From JBQTIP01 sp052388025 (GTDB lineage Bacteria > Actinomycetota > UBA4738 > HRBIN12): a stretch of DNA of 48,384 nt. Below are positions 16,634 through 24,750 of the stretch, piece after piece. The first letter of the stretch is position 1; every line of letters begins with the position of its first letter. Made by a program: the position numbers and the translations under genes. Where the stretch lies: assembly GCA_052388025.1 (NCBI GenBank), contig JBQTIP010000242.1, positions 1 through 48,384 of the forward strand, given 5' to 3'. A model generated the notes under the pieces. It had not been told where the DNA came from and made no database searches. It saw only the letters and a list, made by a program, of their open reading frames with translations.

Positions 16634-17410
16634 TTGAAACGCACGCCTCGCATTGATTCCGAGGGGCTGAAAGAGGCAGGCGGCACGGTGCCTCACGCCG
16701 TGTCGATGCACCCGAACCGTAAGGCCGGTGAAGATCCGGTGGGGATCGAGCTGCTGGAGGGCGAGGTGGAGGCTCTCGTCCTCCGGGAGCGAACGCGCTG
16801 GGCATACGGGATCCACGACGGCCTCACGCAGGTCATCACTGCGGCGATCCTCGAGCTCGAGTGGCTCGCGGAGCTCATCGAAGAGGACCCGCGGAGCGCG
16901 ATCGACGCCCTCCACTCCGTGAAGGCGGAGATGCGCAAGGCCCTGGACGAGCTCCGCGGCATCATGTTCAACCTCTCGCACGGATCCACCCCCGACCCCG
17001 CCGATTCACACGAGCAGCTGGCGGACTACATCCGCGACGTCGCGAAGCGCTGGCGGCTCCAGGCGAGCGTGTCCGTCGAGGGTGACCTGGGAACCTCGGC
17101 CGAATCGGTGCTGGAGGCAGCCTCGGCCGTCATCGGGGAGAGCGTGGCCAACGTCGCCAAGCACTCGCGCTCGCAAGACGTCGCCGTCCGCGTGGTCGCA
17201 TCGCCGACGCAGGTGACGGTCGAGATCGAGGATCGCGGCTGCGGTTTCGCCGTGGGCCCGGCGAACGCGGACGCCGGGCATTTCGGGCTCGAGGTGATGC
17301 GCAAACGGGCCCTGGACCTGGGCGGGACGCTCGACATCCGCTCCACGCCCGGGATCGGAACGCGGGTGGTCGCGCGGCTGCCCGTCTCGAGCCAAGGAGA
17401 GACGACGTGA
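16634..17410 (+). CDS. cytoplasmic sensor histidine kinase (HisKA_3)
   Basis: About 258 residues with no membrane segment or recognisable sensor domain. The dimerisation/phosphoacceptor segment is LRERTRWAYGIHDGLTQVIT, with His in the usual HD pair. The HATPase domain shows the N-box ESVANVAKHSRSQD, EIEDRGCGF (G1) and GHFGLEVMRKRALDLGG (G2). TTG at 16634 is chosen because GAGGAG lies five bases upstream; the open frame extends to a GTG at 16532 but that stretch has no domain. Its TGA overlaps the GTG of the response regulator (GTGA), so the two are translationally coupled. The signal may come from a partner protein such as the HEAT-repeat product downstream. Confidence 0.88.
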   Translation: MKRTPRIDSEGLKEAGGTVPHAVSMHPNRKAGEDPVGIELLEGEVEALVLRERTRWAYGIHDGLTQVITAAILELEWLAELIEEDPRSAIDALHSVKAEMRKALDELRGIMFNLSHGSTPDPADSHEQLADYIRDVAKRWRLQASVSVEGDLGTSAESVLEAASAVIGESVANVAKHSRSQDVAVRVVASPTQVTVEIEDRGCGFAVGPANADAGHFGLEVMRKRALDLGGTLDIRSTPGIGTRVVARLPVSSQGETT

Positions 17411-18114
17411 GGGTCCTGATCGTCGACGATCACGCACTCGTTCGGCACGGCCTGGCCTTCGTAGTCCGCGAGTGCTTCGAGGACGCGGAGACCGTGGAGG
17501 CCGGCAGCGCGGCCGAGGCAATGGAGGCCATGGGAGGGGAACCGATCGACATCGCCCTGGTCGACGTTCGGATGCCGGGTGCCGACGGGCTCGACCTGCT
17601 TCGCAACATGAAGGCTCGGTGGCCGACGGTCCCGGTCATCATGTTGACCACCTTCGACCACGCGCGGTACGTGAGGCGGGCACTCGCGGAGGGCGCAGCA
17701 GGCTACATGTTGAAGGACGCGACCCCCGCCGACCTGGAGCAGGCCATCCGGGTCGCACTCTCCGGTGGGGGTAACGTCCTCTCGCCGCGCGCGATGCAGA
17801 GCCTGTTCGACACGATGGACTCGGGAAGCGGCGCCGGCTTGGAGGTTCCCCATCGGCTCCGGGCGAGCCTGACCCAGCGCGAGACCGACATCCTGGCGCT
17901 GCTGGCCGAGGGAAAGAGCAACCGAGACATCTCTCGGGGTCTCTTCCTGTCCGAGAAGACCGTGAAAGCGCACCTCGCGGCCGTCTTCAGAAAGCTGGGC
18001 GTATCGAACAGGACGCAGGCCGCGATGGCGGCCGTCTCGATGGGCATCGGGCCGGGACTCCCTTTCGTGGAAGTTCCCAACGCGGCAAGCGGCCCGGGAT
18101 CAAGGCGACGGTAG
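17407..18114 (+). CDS. NarL/FixJ-type response regulator
   Basis: A 235-residue regulator. The receiver domain has the acidic pair in VLIVDDHALVRHG, phosphoacceptor Asp in IALVDVRMPGADG and Lys in GYMLKDATP. The LuxR-type helix-turn-helix is LTQRETDILALLAEGKSNRD followed by LFLSEKTVKAHLAAVFRKLG. The last about 25 residues are an unstructured tail. GTG start overlaps the kinase stop. It should bind DNA as a phosphorylated dimer; targets are unknown. The HEAT-repeat gene begins 28 bases downstream and may be in the same transcript. Confidence 0.93.
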   Translation: MRVLIVDDHALVRHGLAFVVRECFEDAETVEAGSAAEAMEAMGGEPIDIALVDVRMPGADGLDLLRNMKARWPTVPVIMLTTFDHARYVRRALAEGAAGYMLKDATPADLEQAIRVALSGGGNVLSPRAMQSLFDTMDSGSGAGLEVPHRLRASLTQRETDILALLAEGKSNRDISRGLFLSEKTVKAHLAAVFRKLGVSNRTQAAMAAVSMGIGPGLPFVEVPNAASGPGSRRR

Positions 18115-18142
18115 CCAAGGACTCGTTCGGGGGGAACGGCCG

Positions 18143-20962
18143 GTGGGAGACAGGAAGCAGCGGTCCCGTGGACTTCTCGGGCAGCCGGGAGACGAGGACG
18201 ATGGTCGCGACCCGGCGGAGGATCCGGATCGGTCGCCGATCTGGCCCGTCTCCCTTCCAGGCGGATCCGGTGAGGTCGAAGCCTACGAGCAGGACTGGTA
18301 CCGGAGCCTGAAGCTCCTCGCGGAGCGACAGCAAGCGATCGAGGCCGGGCAGGATCATGAGACCGGGCAGGATCATGAGACCGAAGCCGCCGGAGAGGGC
18401 GCCGCCAACGAGCCCGAACGACCGGCCGAGGACCCGGTCCCAGAGGAAGCCGTGTCGGCCGAGGCTCCGGCGCAGATCATTCGGCCGCTCGCGAGCGAGC
18501 CACTTCCCGAACTCGCCGATCCGGGAGAGGCCGCGTCGGCGGCGGAGGCCGGGACCGAGGCGCGGCCCGCCGACGAGCCGTCGCTCACCTCCAGCGACGT
18601 GGACGCCCGACGAGAGGCGCTCTCCGCCCTCATCAGCAGCCGCGGGCTCTCGGAAGCCGACGCGGACCAGATCGGCCTCCTCGTGCTCGACCCGGACCGA
18701 GAGATCCGCCGTCTTGCGCTGGAGGCTCTCCTCGAGACGGCGGATCGAGTTTCAGACGAAGTCATCCGGCAGGTCCTGGCGGACCCTGCGGACGAAGTTC
18801 GGGCGGCGGGCGTCCGGCTCTCCGCGGCGCGAGGGCCGCGCGGGCTGTCCGAGATCGCCCCGCTCATCGCGGCCCGCCTGTGGCCGATCACGCAGCGTGC
18901 TGCTCTGGAGGCGCTGCCCGGGCTCATCGTTCGGGACGCGCTCGACGATGAGAGCCTGGCCCGCATCGTCTCGGCCGTCGGCCGGATGGAGCCGGCCGCC
19001 GACGATGCGGAGCAGCTGGCCGTGCACGAGCTCGGAAGCAGGATCGGCGTTTCCAAGCTGGCGGGTCTGCTCGACGCGGGGGATCACGAGCGCCTGGGCG
19101 CGGCGCGCCTCCTCGTCGGGAACGGATCGCCCGACGCGCTCAGGGCCCTGACCCGGCTCGGGGCCGACCCGCTGGAGGAGATTCGCGGGGCGGCGGAAGC
19201 CGCTCGGGCCGTGGTGGGCGAGCCGGATCAGGACGAGGAGGCCGCGCGTGGGGATGTTGGGTCGGCGCAAGCCTTGGCGGTCGAGCATGCCGCGGAGTCC
19301 GAGATGATCGCCGCCCTGGTCCGGGCGCTCCGGGACGCCGATGCGGCCGTTCGGGAACGCGCCGGGACGGCGCTCACCGAGATCAACCGAAGCCTGATAC
19401 TCGGCTGGGTCCGCGAAGCCCTCCGGTCGCAAGACAAGGAAACGCCCCCGCTCGCCGCCGGCGCAGCCGAGCTGCTCGGCCTCTCCGAGACCGCGGGTGA
19501 GATCCTAGTACGAGCGGCCGAAACCGCGGCCGACGCTCGAGAGCCGTTCGTTCGGGCCCTCCGCTCACTCCAAGCGCCGCCCGACATCCTCGCGGACGGC
19601 CTCGGCCTCGTGGATCCGGCGAATCGGCCGAGAGCGGTACGCCTGCTGTGGGACCTGCACGAAGCGGCGGCGCTGCCGCAAATGAAAGCCGCCCTGCGCG
19701 ACCCCTCGACCGCAGTGCGCGCGACGGTCCTCGAGGCCCTGGGCGAGTCGGAGGACCCCGATGCGTTCGAGCTGGCGCGGACCGCGCTGGAGACGGACTC
19801 GTCACCGGCCGTGCGGATCGCCGCCGCCCGAGCGCTGGTCCGCGCCGGAGCGACCGAGCGCGCGGCTTCGCTCTCGAAGGCGCTGAACGATCCCGATCCG
19901 GAGGTGCGCGCGACGGCTGTGGAGGCGCTCGCTCACGGCGGTGGGCCGGAGGCGGCGCGCCTAGTGCTGGACGCCCTGAACGACCTGGACGAGCGCGTGC
20001 GGCGGGCGGCGGGTCGCCAGCTCGCGACCGTGCCGGATGAAGGCCTCCCGTCCCTATGGATGTCGCTTCGCGAAGTCGACCCGGGCCGGCGCCACGATCT
20101 CATCGACCTCATTGCCAACGCCGGGCCCGAGAGGCTCGCGGGCCTCGCGCTCGAGCACGCGTACTCCCCAGACCCCGGCGAGCGAGTCCTCGCGATCGAG
20201 CTGGCTTGCAGGGCCGCGACCGAGGCGGGCGTCGCGGTGACCATCCAGGCCCTCCAGGATCCGGTCGCCGAGGTTCGGCGAGCGGCTACCAGGTCGCTCT
20301 CGGCTCTGCGGAGCCCGGAGGCAGTCGTGCCACTCGGTGGGTCCTTGCAGGATCCAAACCCCGAGGTTCGGGTCGGAGCCGTACGAGCGCTCGGCGTGAT
20401 CGATCACGAGGGCGTGCTGGCATTCCTAGTCTCAGCCCTGGAGGACCCGGAGATCCGGGTTCGTGAGACCGCGAGCGAGGTACTGACCGAGTGGAGCTCG
20501 CCGGCGGTAGCCAAGCGCCTCGCCGAGGTGCTGGCCGCGCCCGACCTCAGAGGGCCGGCGGCAGAGCTCCTGACCAAGATGGGATCGACGGCCGTCGAGC
20601 TGCTGACCGACGTGCTGCTTCACGGAAGCCCGGAGGTCGCCCCCATCGTCGGCGGGCTGCTGGAGCGGATCGCCGGGCTCGACCGGTTCATCGAGCGGCT
20701 CTCCTCCATGGAGCCCGAGCACCGCCTCCGTGCCTCGGCGGCCATCGGGGCGATCGGGGGACCGGCCGCGGTCGACGCCTTGCTCAGAACGCTGTCCGAT
20801 CCGGACGAGCGCGTAAGGATCCGCGCGCTTCAGCTGCTCGGGGATCTGGGCGACGCGCGAGCCCTCGACCCGGTGAAGCGGAGCTCGCTCACCGATCCGG
20901 TGCCCGAGGTCGCGTCCGCGGCCGCAGCGGTTCTCGGGCGGCTGGGCTCCGCCGCCGCCTGA
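18143..20962 (+). CDS. large HEAT-repeat protein
   Basis: A 939-residue soluble protein. Residues 1-150 are acidic and disordered (rich in Glu, Pro and Ala), including a duplicated GQDHET unit. The remainder is a long solenoid of about 30-residue helical repeats with the HEAT/PBS-lyase pattern, e.g. DPDPEVRATAVEALAHGG, DPVAEVRRAATRSLSAL, DPNPEVRVGAVRALG and DPDERVRIRALQLLGDLGD. Such solenoids are protein-binding scaffolds; there is no catalytic domain, no signal peptide and no membrane helix. GTG start with a G-rich stretch upstream. It follows the two-component pair and precedes a small HEAT protein, suggesting a scaffold tied to that signalling unit. Function unknown. Confidence 0.88.
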   Translation: MGDRKQRSRGLLGQPGDEDDGRDPAEDPDRSPIWPVSLPGGSGEVEAYEQDWYRSLKLLAERQQAIEAGQDHETGQDHETEAAGEGAANEPERPAEDPVPEEAVSAEAPAQIIRPLASEPLPELADPGEAASAAEAGTEARPADEPSLTSSDVDARREALSALISSRGLSEADADQIGLLVLDPDREIRRLALEALLETADRVSDEVIRQVLADPADEVRAAGVRLSAARGPRGLSEIAPLIAARLWPITQRAALEALPGLIVRDALDDESLARIVSAVGRMEPAADDAEQLAVHELGSRIGVSKLAGLLDAGDHERLGAARLLVGNGSPDALRALTRLGADPLEEIRGAAEAARAVVGEPDQDEEAARGDVGSAQALAVEHAAESEMIAALVRALRDADAAVRERAGTALTEINRSLILGWVREALRSQDKETPPLAAGAAELLGLSETAGEILVRAAETAADAREPFVRALRSLQAPPDILADGLGLVDPANRPRAVRLLWDLHEAAALPQMKAALRDPSTAVRATVLEALGESEDPDAFELARTALETDSSPAVRIAAARALVRAGATERAASLSKALNDPDPEVRATAVEALAHGGGPEAARLVLDALNDLDERVRRAAGRQLATVPDEGLPSLWMSLREVDPGRRHDLIDLIANAGPERLAGLALEHAYSPDPGERVLAIELACRAATEAGVAVTIQALQDPVAEVRRAATRSLSALRSPEAVVPLGGSLQDPNPEVRVGAVRALGVIDHEGVLAFLVSALEDPEIRVRETASEVLTEWSSPAVAKRLAEVLAAPDLRGPAAELLTKMGSTAVELLTDVLLHGSPEVAPIVGGLLERIAGLDRFIERLSSMEPEHRLRASAAIGAIGGPAAVDALLRTLSDPDERVRIRALQLLGDLGDARALDPVKRSSLTDPVPEVASAAAAVLGRLGSAAA
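18345..18383 (+). repeat. perfect 18-bp tandem duplication inside the HEAT-repeat gene
   Basis: The unit CCGGGCAGGATCATGAGA occurs twice head to tail (18345-18362, 18363-18380), plus three further bases. It encodes a repeated GQDHET in the disordered N-terminus. Identity is exact, so the duplication is recent or is kept exact by slippage; it preserves the frame. Confidence 0.9.
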
Positions 20963-20983
20963 GCGGCGCCTTCGAGCGCACCT

Positions 20984-20997
20984 CGGCGCGAGCGCCG
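20984..20997 (+). terminator. short hairpin after the HEAT-repeat gene
   Basis: CGGCG-CGAG-CGCCG, 22 bases after the stop codon, followed by a weakly T-containing run (CTCTCTTGATTT). The stem is only five pairs and the T tract is poor, so it is at best a weak terminator. Confidence 0.35.
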
Positions 20998-21040
20998 GGC
21001 CTCTCTTGATTTCCTCCTAGCGAACCCCCCACGGAGTCCG

Positions 21041-21046
21041 TATCCT
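21041..21046 (+). promoter_or_regulatory. -10 element TATCCT upstream of the small HEAT protein
   Basis: The same hexamer as the dnaK -10. It ends seven bases before an ATG at 21054, which would make that start leaderless. No convincing -35 hexamer is seen at the right distance. Confidence 0.35.
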
Positions 21047-21053
21047 GTCTGTC

Positions 21054-21092
21054 ATGGAGGTGGCGTTCGGCTCTCGGGGGTCCCGACCGTGA
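21054..21092 (+). CDS. possible 12-residue leader peptide coupled to the small HEAT protein
   Basis: A 13-codon frame (MEVAFGSRGSRP, stop) starts seven bases after a -10-like hexamer and ends with TGA overlapping the GTG start of the next gene (GTGA), the same coupling used by annotated gene pairs in this window. It is too short for homology evidence. It may simply be chance, or part of the true 5' leader. Confidence 0.3.
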   Translation: MEVAFGSRGSRP

Positions 21093-21601
21093 GCTCGGCC
21101 GCGTTCCTCGCGCTCTGCGGCGGCACCGTTCTGATCCTCGCGCTGCTCGGGTTCACGCACTTCAGACGGGCCGAGCGAGCCGAACGGTCGCGCCGTCTCG
21201 CCGCGGACCGGCGAGCGGCGAGCTACATGAATCCGCGGCGACGGTTCGCCGTCGAGCAACCAGGGATGACAAGCACCGCTCCGTCGATCGCGGACGAAGA
21301 CGCCGCAGACCGGCGGCCAACCCTCCACGATCCGGACCCGTTCGTTCGCATGAGCTTCATCGCGGGGCTGGCGGGCCAACGGGCCGCCGAGCAAACCATC
21401 ATGGAAGCCTTGCAGGACGAGTTCCCTCAGGTAAGGCGCGAGGCCATCCGCGCTCTAGCCGAGATCGGAGGAGACGGCGCGGCCCGGGCACTCTCGGTGG
21501 TCGTGAGGCGCGACCCCTCGGCGGAGGTCCGCGAGGAGGCGGTGGCCGCCCTCGCCGGCCTGATCGAGCACCCGGCGGCCGACGGTACCTCTTTACGCTA
21601 G
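21089..21601 (+). CDS. small membrane-anchored HEAT-repeat protein
   Basis: 170 residues: an N-terminal transmembrane helix (AAFLALCGGTVLILALLGF, residues 4-22), a basic segment, a disordered linker (about 50-75) and about three HEAT-type repeats (LHDPDPFVRMSFIAGLAGQ, DEFPQVRREAIRALAEIGG, DPSAEVREEAVAALAGL). It looks like a membrane anchor or partner for the 939-residue HEAT protein 126 bases upstream. GTG start. Convergent with dcd, the stop codons sharing CTAG (21598-21601). Function unknown. Confidence 0.8.
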   Translation: MSSAAFLALCGGTVLILALLGFTHFRRAERAERSRRLAADRRAASYMNPRRRFAVEQPGMTSTAPSIADEDAADRRPTLHDPDPFVRMSFIAGLAGQRAAEQTIMEALQDEFPQVRREAIRALAEIGGDGAARALSVVVRRDPSAEVREEAVAALAGLIEHPAADGTSLR

Positions 21602-22173
21602 CTTCCCGAGTCGCCGAACTCCTCGAAGAACCTGCTGGCTGTAGGACCTCGCTGACCCTGGTACTTGCTGCGGGCACCCTTCGATCCGTAGGGACGTTCC
21701 GCCGCGGTGGTGAGGCGGAAGAACGAGATCTGTCCGATCTTCATCCCCGGATAGATCGTGATCGGGAGGTTGGCCACGTTGGACAGCTCGAGGGTCAGGT
21801 AGCCGTCCCATCCGGGGTCCACGTAGCCGGCCGTCGAGTGGATGAGCAGCCCGAGGCGCCCGAGCGAGGACTTGCCCTCCAGCCGGGCGACCATGTCGTC
21901 CGGGAGTCGCACGCGCTCCCTTGTGGACCCGAGGACGAATTCGCCGGGGTGCAGGATGAACGGATCGCCGCCGGCCACCTCGACCATCTCGGTAAGGTCC
22001 GGCATCTCGCTCTTGACGTCGATGTACGGGTACAGAGAGTTGCGGAACACACGGAAGGAGCCGTCGACGTGGAGATCGACGGAGGACGGCTGGACGCAGG
22101 CGTCCTCGAACGGATCGATCACGATGCGACCGGCCCGGATCTCCTCGCGGATGCTGCGGTCCGACAGGATCAT
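21598..22173 (-). CDS. dcd: dCTP deaminase (possibly bifunctional dCTP deaminase/dUTPase)
   Basis: A 191-residue Dcd protein. Family motifs are IDPFEDACVQPSSVDLHV, GEFVLGSTRERVRLPDDM, RLEGKSSLGRLGLLIHSTAG, YVDPGWDGYLTLELSN and PGMKIGQISF. The catalytic Glu lies in LTLELSN and the substrate Ser/Arg pair in SSLGR. It converts dCTP to dUTP; actinobacterial members of this length (M. tuberculosis Rv0321) also hydrolyse dUTP to dUMP. ATG start. It supplies thymidylate precursors and sits close to nth and dnaB, all on the minus strand. Confidence 0.96.
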   Translation of the reverse strand: MILSDRSIREEIRAGRIVIDPFEDACVQPSSVDLHVDGSFRVFRNSLYPYIDVKSEMPDLTEMVEVAGGDPFILHPGEFVLGSTRERVRLPDDMVARLEGKSSLGRLGLLIHSTAGYVDPGWDGYLTLELSNVANLPITIYPGMKIGQISFFRLTTAAERPYGSKGARSKYQGQRGPTASRFFEEFGDSGS

Positions 22174-22279
22174 CGCGGCGATGCTACCGGGTCGCTGCCG
22201 GGCTCGTTCGAGTCGGGGCGCGGAACGCCGCGGCGGGTCGCTAGACTGTGCTTGCGGACGGCTGCGGCCGGCCGGGATC

Positions 22280-22353
22280 GCGGGCGTGGTTCAATGGTAG
22301 AACGCAAGCTTCCCAAGCTTGAGACGGGGGTCCGATTCCCCTCGCCCGCTCCA
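22280..22353 (+). tRNA. tRNA-Gly(CCC)
   Basis: Complete cloverleaf: acceptor GCGGGCG/CGCCCGC, D-arm GGTTCAATGGTAGAAC, anticodon arm CAAGC-TTCCCAA-GCTTG with anticodon CCC, T-arm GGGGG-TCCGATT-CCCCT (one wobble pair), discriminator T and encoded CCA at 22351-22353. A TAGACT hexamer lies at 22240-22245 and could be the -10. It is on the plus strand between two minus-strand genes. Confidence 0.97.
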
Positions 22354-22359
22354 GTTCCC

Positions 22360-23037
22360 TCAGGCTGAGCCCAGCACGAGCGGCGCCGTCGGGCAGAGCT
22401 CCACGAGCGGGCATTCCTCACACCTCGGCCTGCCCGCCTTGCAGATCTCCCGCCCGAGCCTGATCAGCCCGACGTGCATCCCGATCCTGAGCGGCGCCGG
22501 CACTACGCCCTCGAGGATGTCGTGGGCGGCCTCGGCGGAGGCCTTGGCGGGGATCAGGCCGAGGCGCCGGGCGATGCGTTGGACGTGGGTATCGACAGGC
22601 AGCGCCGGCCGCCCGAGAGAGAAGGCCAGGACGACCGCCGCCGTCTTGGGCCCGACTCCGGGAAGCGAGCGCAGATAGTCGCGGACCTCGGCGTCGGCGG
22701 CGGCGTGCATCCAGGATAGGTCGATCCGACCCTCGCGCGTCCGGATCTCCCCGAGGATGGCGAGGATCCTGGGAGCCTTGATGTTGGCAAGCCCGCCGAG
22801 GCGGATCGCGTCGGCGACATCGGATGCTCTCGCGCGGGCCAGCCCCTCCCAGGTCGGGTACCGCCGCCGGAGGGACGCGTACGCGCGGAGGCTGTTCGCG
22901 TCGCTCGTGTTCTGCGACAGCACCGTGAGGACAAGCTCCTCGAGTGGATCCGTCCGTCGCGGCGCCTCGAGCGAGCCGAATCGCCGGACGAGGCGACGAT
23001 GGATCTTCCCGACGAGGCGTCGGTCGGGCTGGGTCAC
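22360..23037 (-). CDS. nth: endonuclease III family DNA glycosylase/AP lyase
   Basis: A 225-residue HhH-GPD glycosylase for oxidised pyrimidines. The helix-hairpin-helix LRSLPGVGPKTAAVVLAF holds the catalytic Lys (GPKTA), and the catalytic Asp is in LPVDTHVQRIARRLG. The Fe-S loop CKAGRPRCEECPLVELC gives the C-x6-C-x2-C-x5-C spacing. LSQNTSDANSL near residue 40 is the family substrate loop. Start GTG overlaps the dnaB stop (GTGA). Confidence 0.93.
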   Translation of the reverse strand: MTQPDRRLVGKIHRRLVRRFGSLEAPRRTDPLEELVLTVLSQNTSDANSLRAYASLRRRYPTWEGLARARASDVADAIRLGGLANIKAPRILAILGEIRTREGRIDLSWMHAAADAEVRDYLRSLPGVGPKTAAVVLAFSLGRPALPVDTHVQRIARRLGLIPAKASAEAAHDILEGVVPAPLRIGMHVGLIRLGREICKAGRPRCEECPLVELCPTAPLVLGSA

Positions 23038-24383
23038 GACCCGGCAGTGTAGTTCCTGAACTGCGTGAGGTGCGGCAGGAACGTGAGCGGGATCGTGTCG
23101 GTCGGGCCGTTGCGATGCTTGGCCACTATCAGGTCGGCCACGCCCTTCTTCGACGGGTCGGCGTCGTCGCGATGGATGAACATAACGACGTCCGCATCCT
23201 GCTCGAGCGCGCCGCTCTCGCGAAGATCAGAGAGCTGGGGACGCTTGTCCTGGCGCCGCTCGGGATCGCGGTTCAGCTGCGACACGGCGATGACGGGTAT
23301 GTTCATCTCCTTGGCGAGAAGCTTCAGGTTCCTGCTGATGTCGGCGATCTCCTGCTGGCGGTTGTCCACGCGGCGGTGGTGTGACATCAGCTGGAGGTAG
23401 TCGACGATGATGAGGCCGAGACCTGGTCGTCCGGTGCGGAGCCGCCTGGTCTTCGAGCGGATGTCGACTATCGTGACGTTGCCGGAGTCGATGATCGAAA
23501 GCGGCGCGTCGTGCAGCGACTCGGCCGCCTGAACGATCCGGGACCAGTCGTCGGCCCCCACCCGCTTGTTCCGGATGCTGTCCCACGGAACGCGGGCCTC
23601 TCCGCAGAGAAGCCGCATGCCGATCTCCCACCGCGACATCTCAAGCGAGAACATCGCGACCGGCACGCGCGACTCCACAGCCACGTTGCGGGCCAGGTTC
23701 GTGGCGAAAGAGGACTTGCCCACGCCGGGGCGCGCCGCGACGATGACGAGGTTGCCGGGCTGGAGTCCGGAGAGTAGCGCATCGACGTCGCGGAAGCCCG
23801 TCGGCACTCCGGCGAACGCGGACTCGCGATTCTGGATGCTCTCCAGGTTGGTAAGCGCCTGGTCCACGAGCTCTCGGACCTGCACGATCTCGTTCCTGTC
23901 GTCGCGTCGAGCGACGTCGTAGATGCGCTGCTCGGCCTCGTCCGCGGCTCCCTCTGGGTCGTCGGGAGCCGAGTAGCCCATCTCCATGATGTCGACGGCG
24001 GCCTGGATCATTCGGCGGAGCAGGGCGGCCTGTGCGACGATCCGCGCGTAGTGGCCGGCGCTCGCCGGCGTCGGAACCAGCTCGACAAGCTCGTGGATGT
24101 AGAGCGGGCCGCCGATCTCTTCGAGGGTTCCGCCGCGCTTCAGCTCCTCGACTGCGGTGATGGCGTCGACGGGATCCCCGCGCGCGTAGAGAGCTTTGAG
24201 GGTGGCGAAGATCTTCTGGTTGGACGACCGGTAGAAGTCCTCCGGCAGGATCTGCTCGACCACGTCGGCGATGGCCTCGGCCGAGAGCATCATCGATCCG
24301 AGCACCGATTCCTCCGCCTCAAGGTTGTGCGGCGGAACCCGCTCCGGCCGCAGCCGCCGGACCTCCTCAGCGGTGCGCGACAC
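23034..24383 (-). CDS. dnaB: replicative DNA helicase DnaB
   Basis: 449 residues. The N-terminal domain begins PPHNLEAEESVLGSMML. The RecA-like domain shows Walker A ARPGVGKSSFATNLA, FSLEMSRWEIGMRLL, Walker B LIIVDYLQLM, and AVSQLNRDPERR. The C-terminus has RESGALEQDADVVMFIHRDD. There is no intein, which many actinobacterial dnaB genes carry. GTG at 24383 is preferred because a GGGGGGAGGG site lies directly upstream and the family N-terminus follows; the frame is open to 24491 but that stretch is not conserved. It unwinds DNA at the fork; the conserved neighbours rplI-rpsR-ssb-rpsF lie upstream. Confidence 0.96.
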   Translation of the reverse strand: MSRTAEEVRRLRPERVPPHNLEAEESVLGSMMLSAEAIADVVEQILPEDFYRSSNQKIFATLKALYARGDPVDAITAVEELKRGGTLEEIGGPLYIHELVELVPTPASAGHYARIVAQAALLRRMIQAAVDIMEMGYSAPDDPEGAADEAEQRIYDVARRDDRNEIVQVRELVDQALTNLESIQNRESAFAGVPTGFRDVDALLSGLQPGNLVIVAARPGVGKSSFATNLARNVAVESRVPVAMFSLEMSRWEIGMRLLCGEARVPWDSIRNKRVGADDWSRIVQAAESLHDAPLSIIDSGNVTIVDIRSKTRRLRTGRPGLGLIIVDYLQLMSHHRRVDNRQQEIADISRNLKLLAKEMNIPVIAVSQLNRDPERRQDKRPQLSDLRESGALEQDADVVMFIHRDDADPSKKGVADLIVAKHRNGPTDTIPLTFLPHLTQFRNYTAGS

Positions 24384-24557
24384 GCCCTCCCCCCTCAGCA
24401 GACCCCGAGCAGACCGCACACGGTAGCCGGGTCGCGGTCGCTCGTGAAGATGAAACGGCGGGGAAAGGCGTGGGGACAACGATCGTCCCACGTCGGAGCG
24501 GAAGATTCCTTGTCAGACCCTCGTCCACCTGCGGTTCTCCTCGTGCAAAACACTGTG

Positions 24558-24586
24558 GGCATATGTGTACAACAAGGTAATGACAA
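24558..24586 (-). promoter_or_regulatory. candidate dnaB promoter in an AT-rich patch
   Basis: Minus-strand TTGTCA (24586-24581), 17-base spacer, TATGCC (24563-24558). The -35 is good and the -10 weak. It lies in the only AT-rich stretch (24545-24600) of the gap upstream of dnaB. It would leave a leader of about 165 bases. A separate promoter makes sense because the repeat and GNAT remnant separate dnaB from rplI. Confidence 0.35.
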
Positions 24587-24619
24587 AGATGTGATTCAGC
24601 AGGCCAGGACCGTGCCCGA

Positions 24620-24724
24620 GCGCGCTGAGGTCGGGTACCGGACCGGGCTGCTCGGACGGCGCGATCGTCACAGAGGGGCGGGCCACTCCGACCGCCTCAG
24701 TAGGCGCCGCCTCGACGACGCCCG
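24620..24724 (-). repeat. dispersed inverted-repeat element, copy C
   Basis: Starts GCGCGCTGAGGTCGGG, the reverse complement of the right end of copy B, and ends CGCCTCGACGACGCCCG, matching the left end of copies A and B on the other strand. It is therefore inverted relative to the copy at 25038-25137, and the two bracket the GNAT remnant. It is more diverged than A and B (insertions in the middle). Confidence 0.5.
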
Positions 24725-24750
24725 TCCGGCACCGCTCCCCGCGCGCTCAG

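Noticed and set aside
24470..24600. DnaA-box-like words (TTGTCCCCA, TTGTACACA) and AT-rich DNA upstream of dnaB, suggesting an origin
   Set aside because: Only two imperfect boxes, no dnaA or dnaN nearby, and the AT-rich patch is better explained by a promoter.
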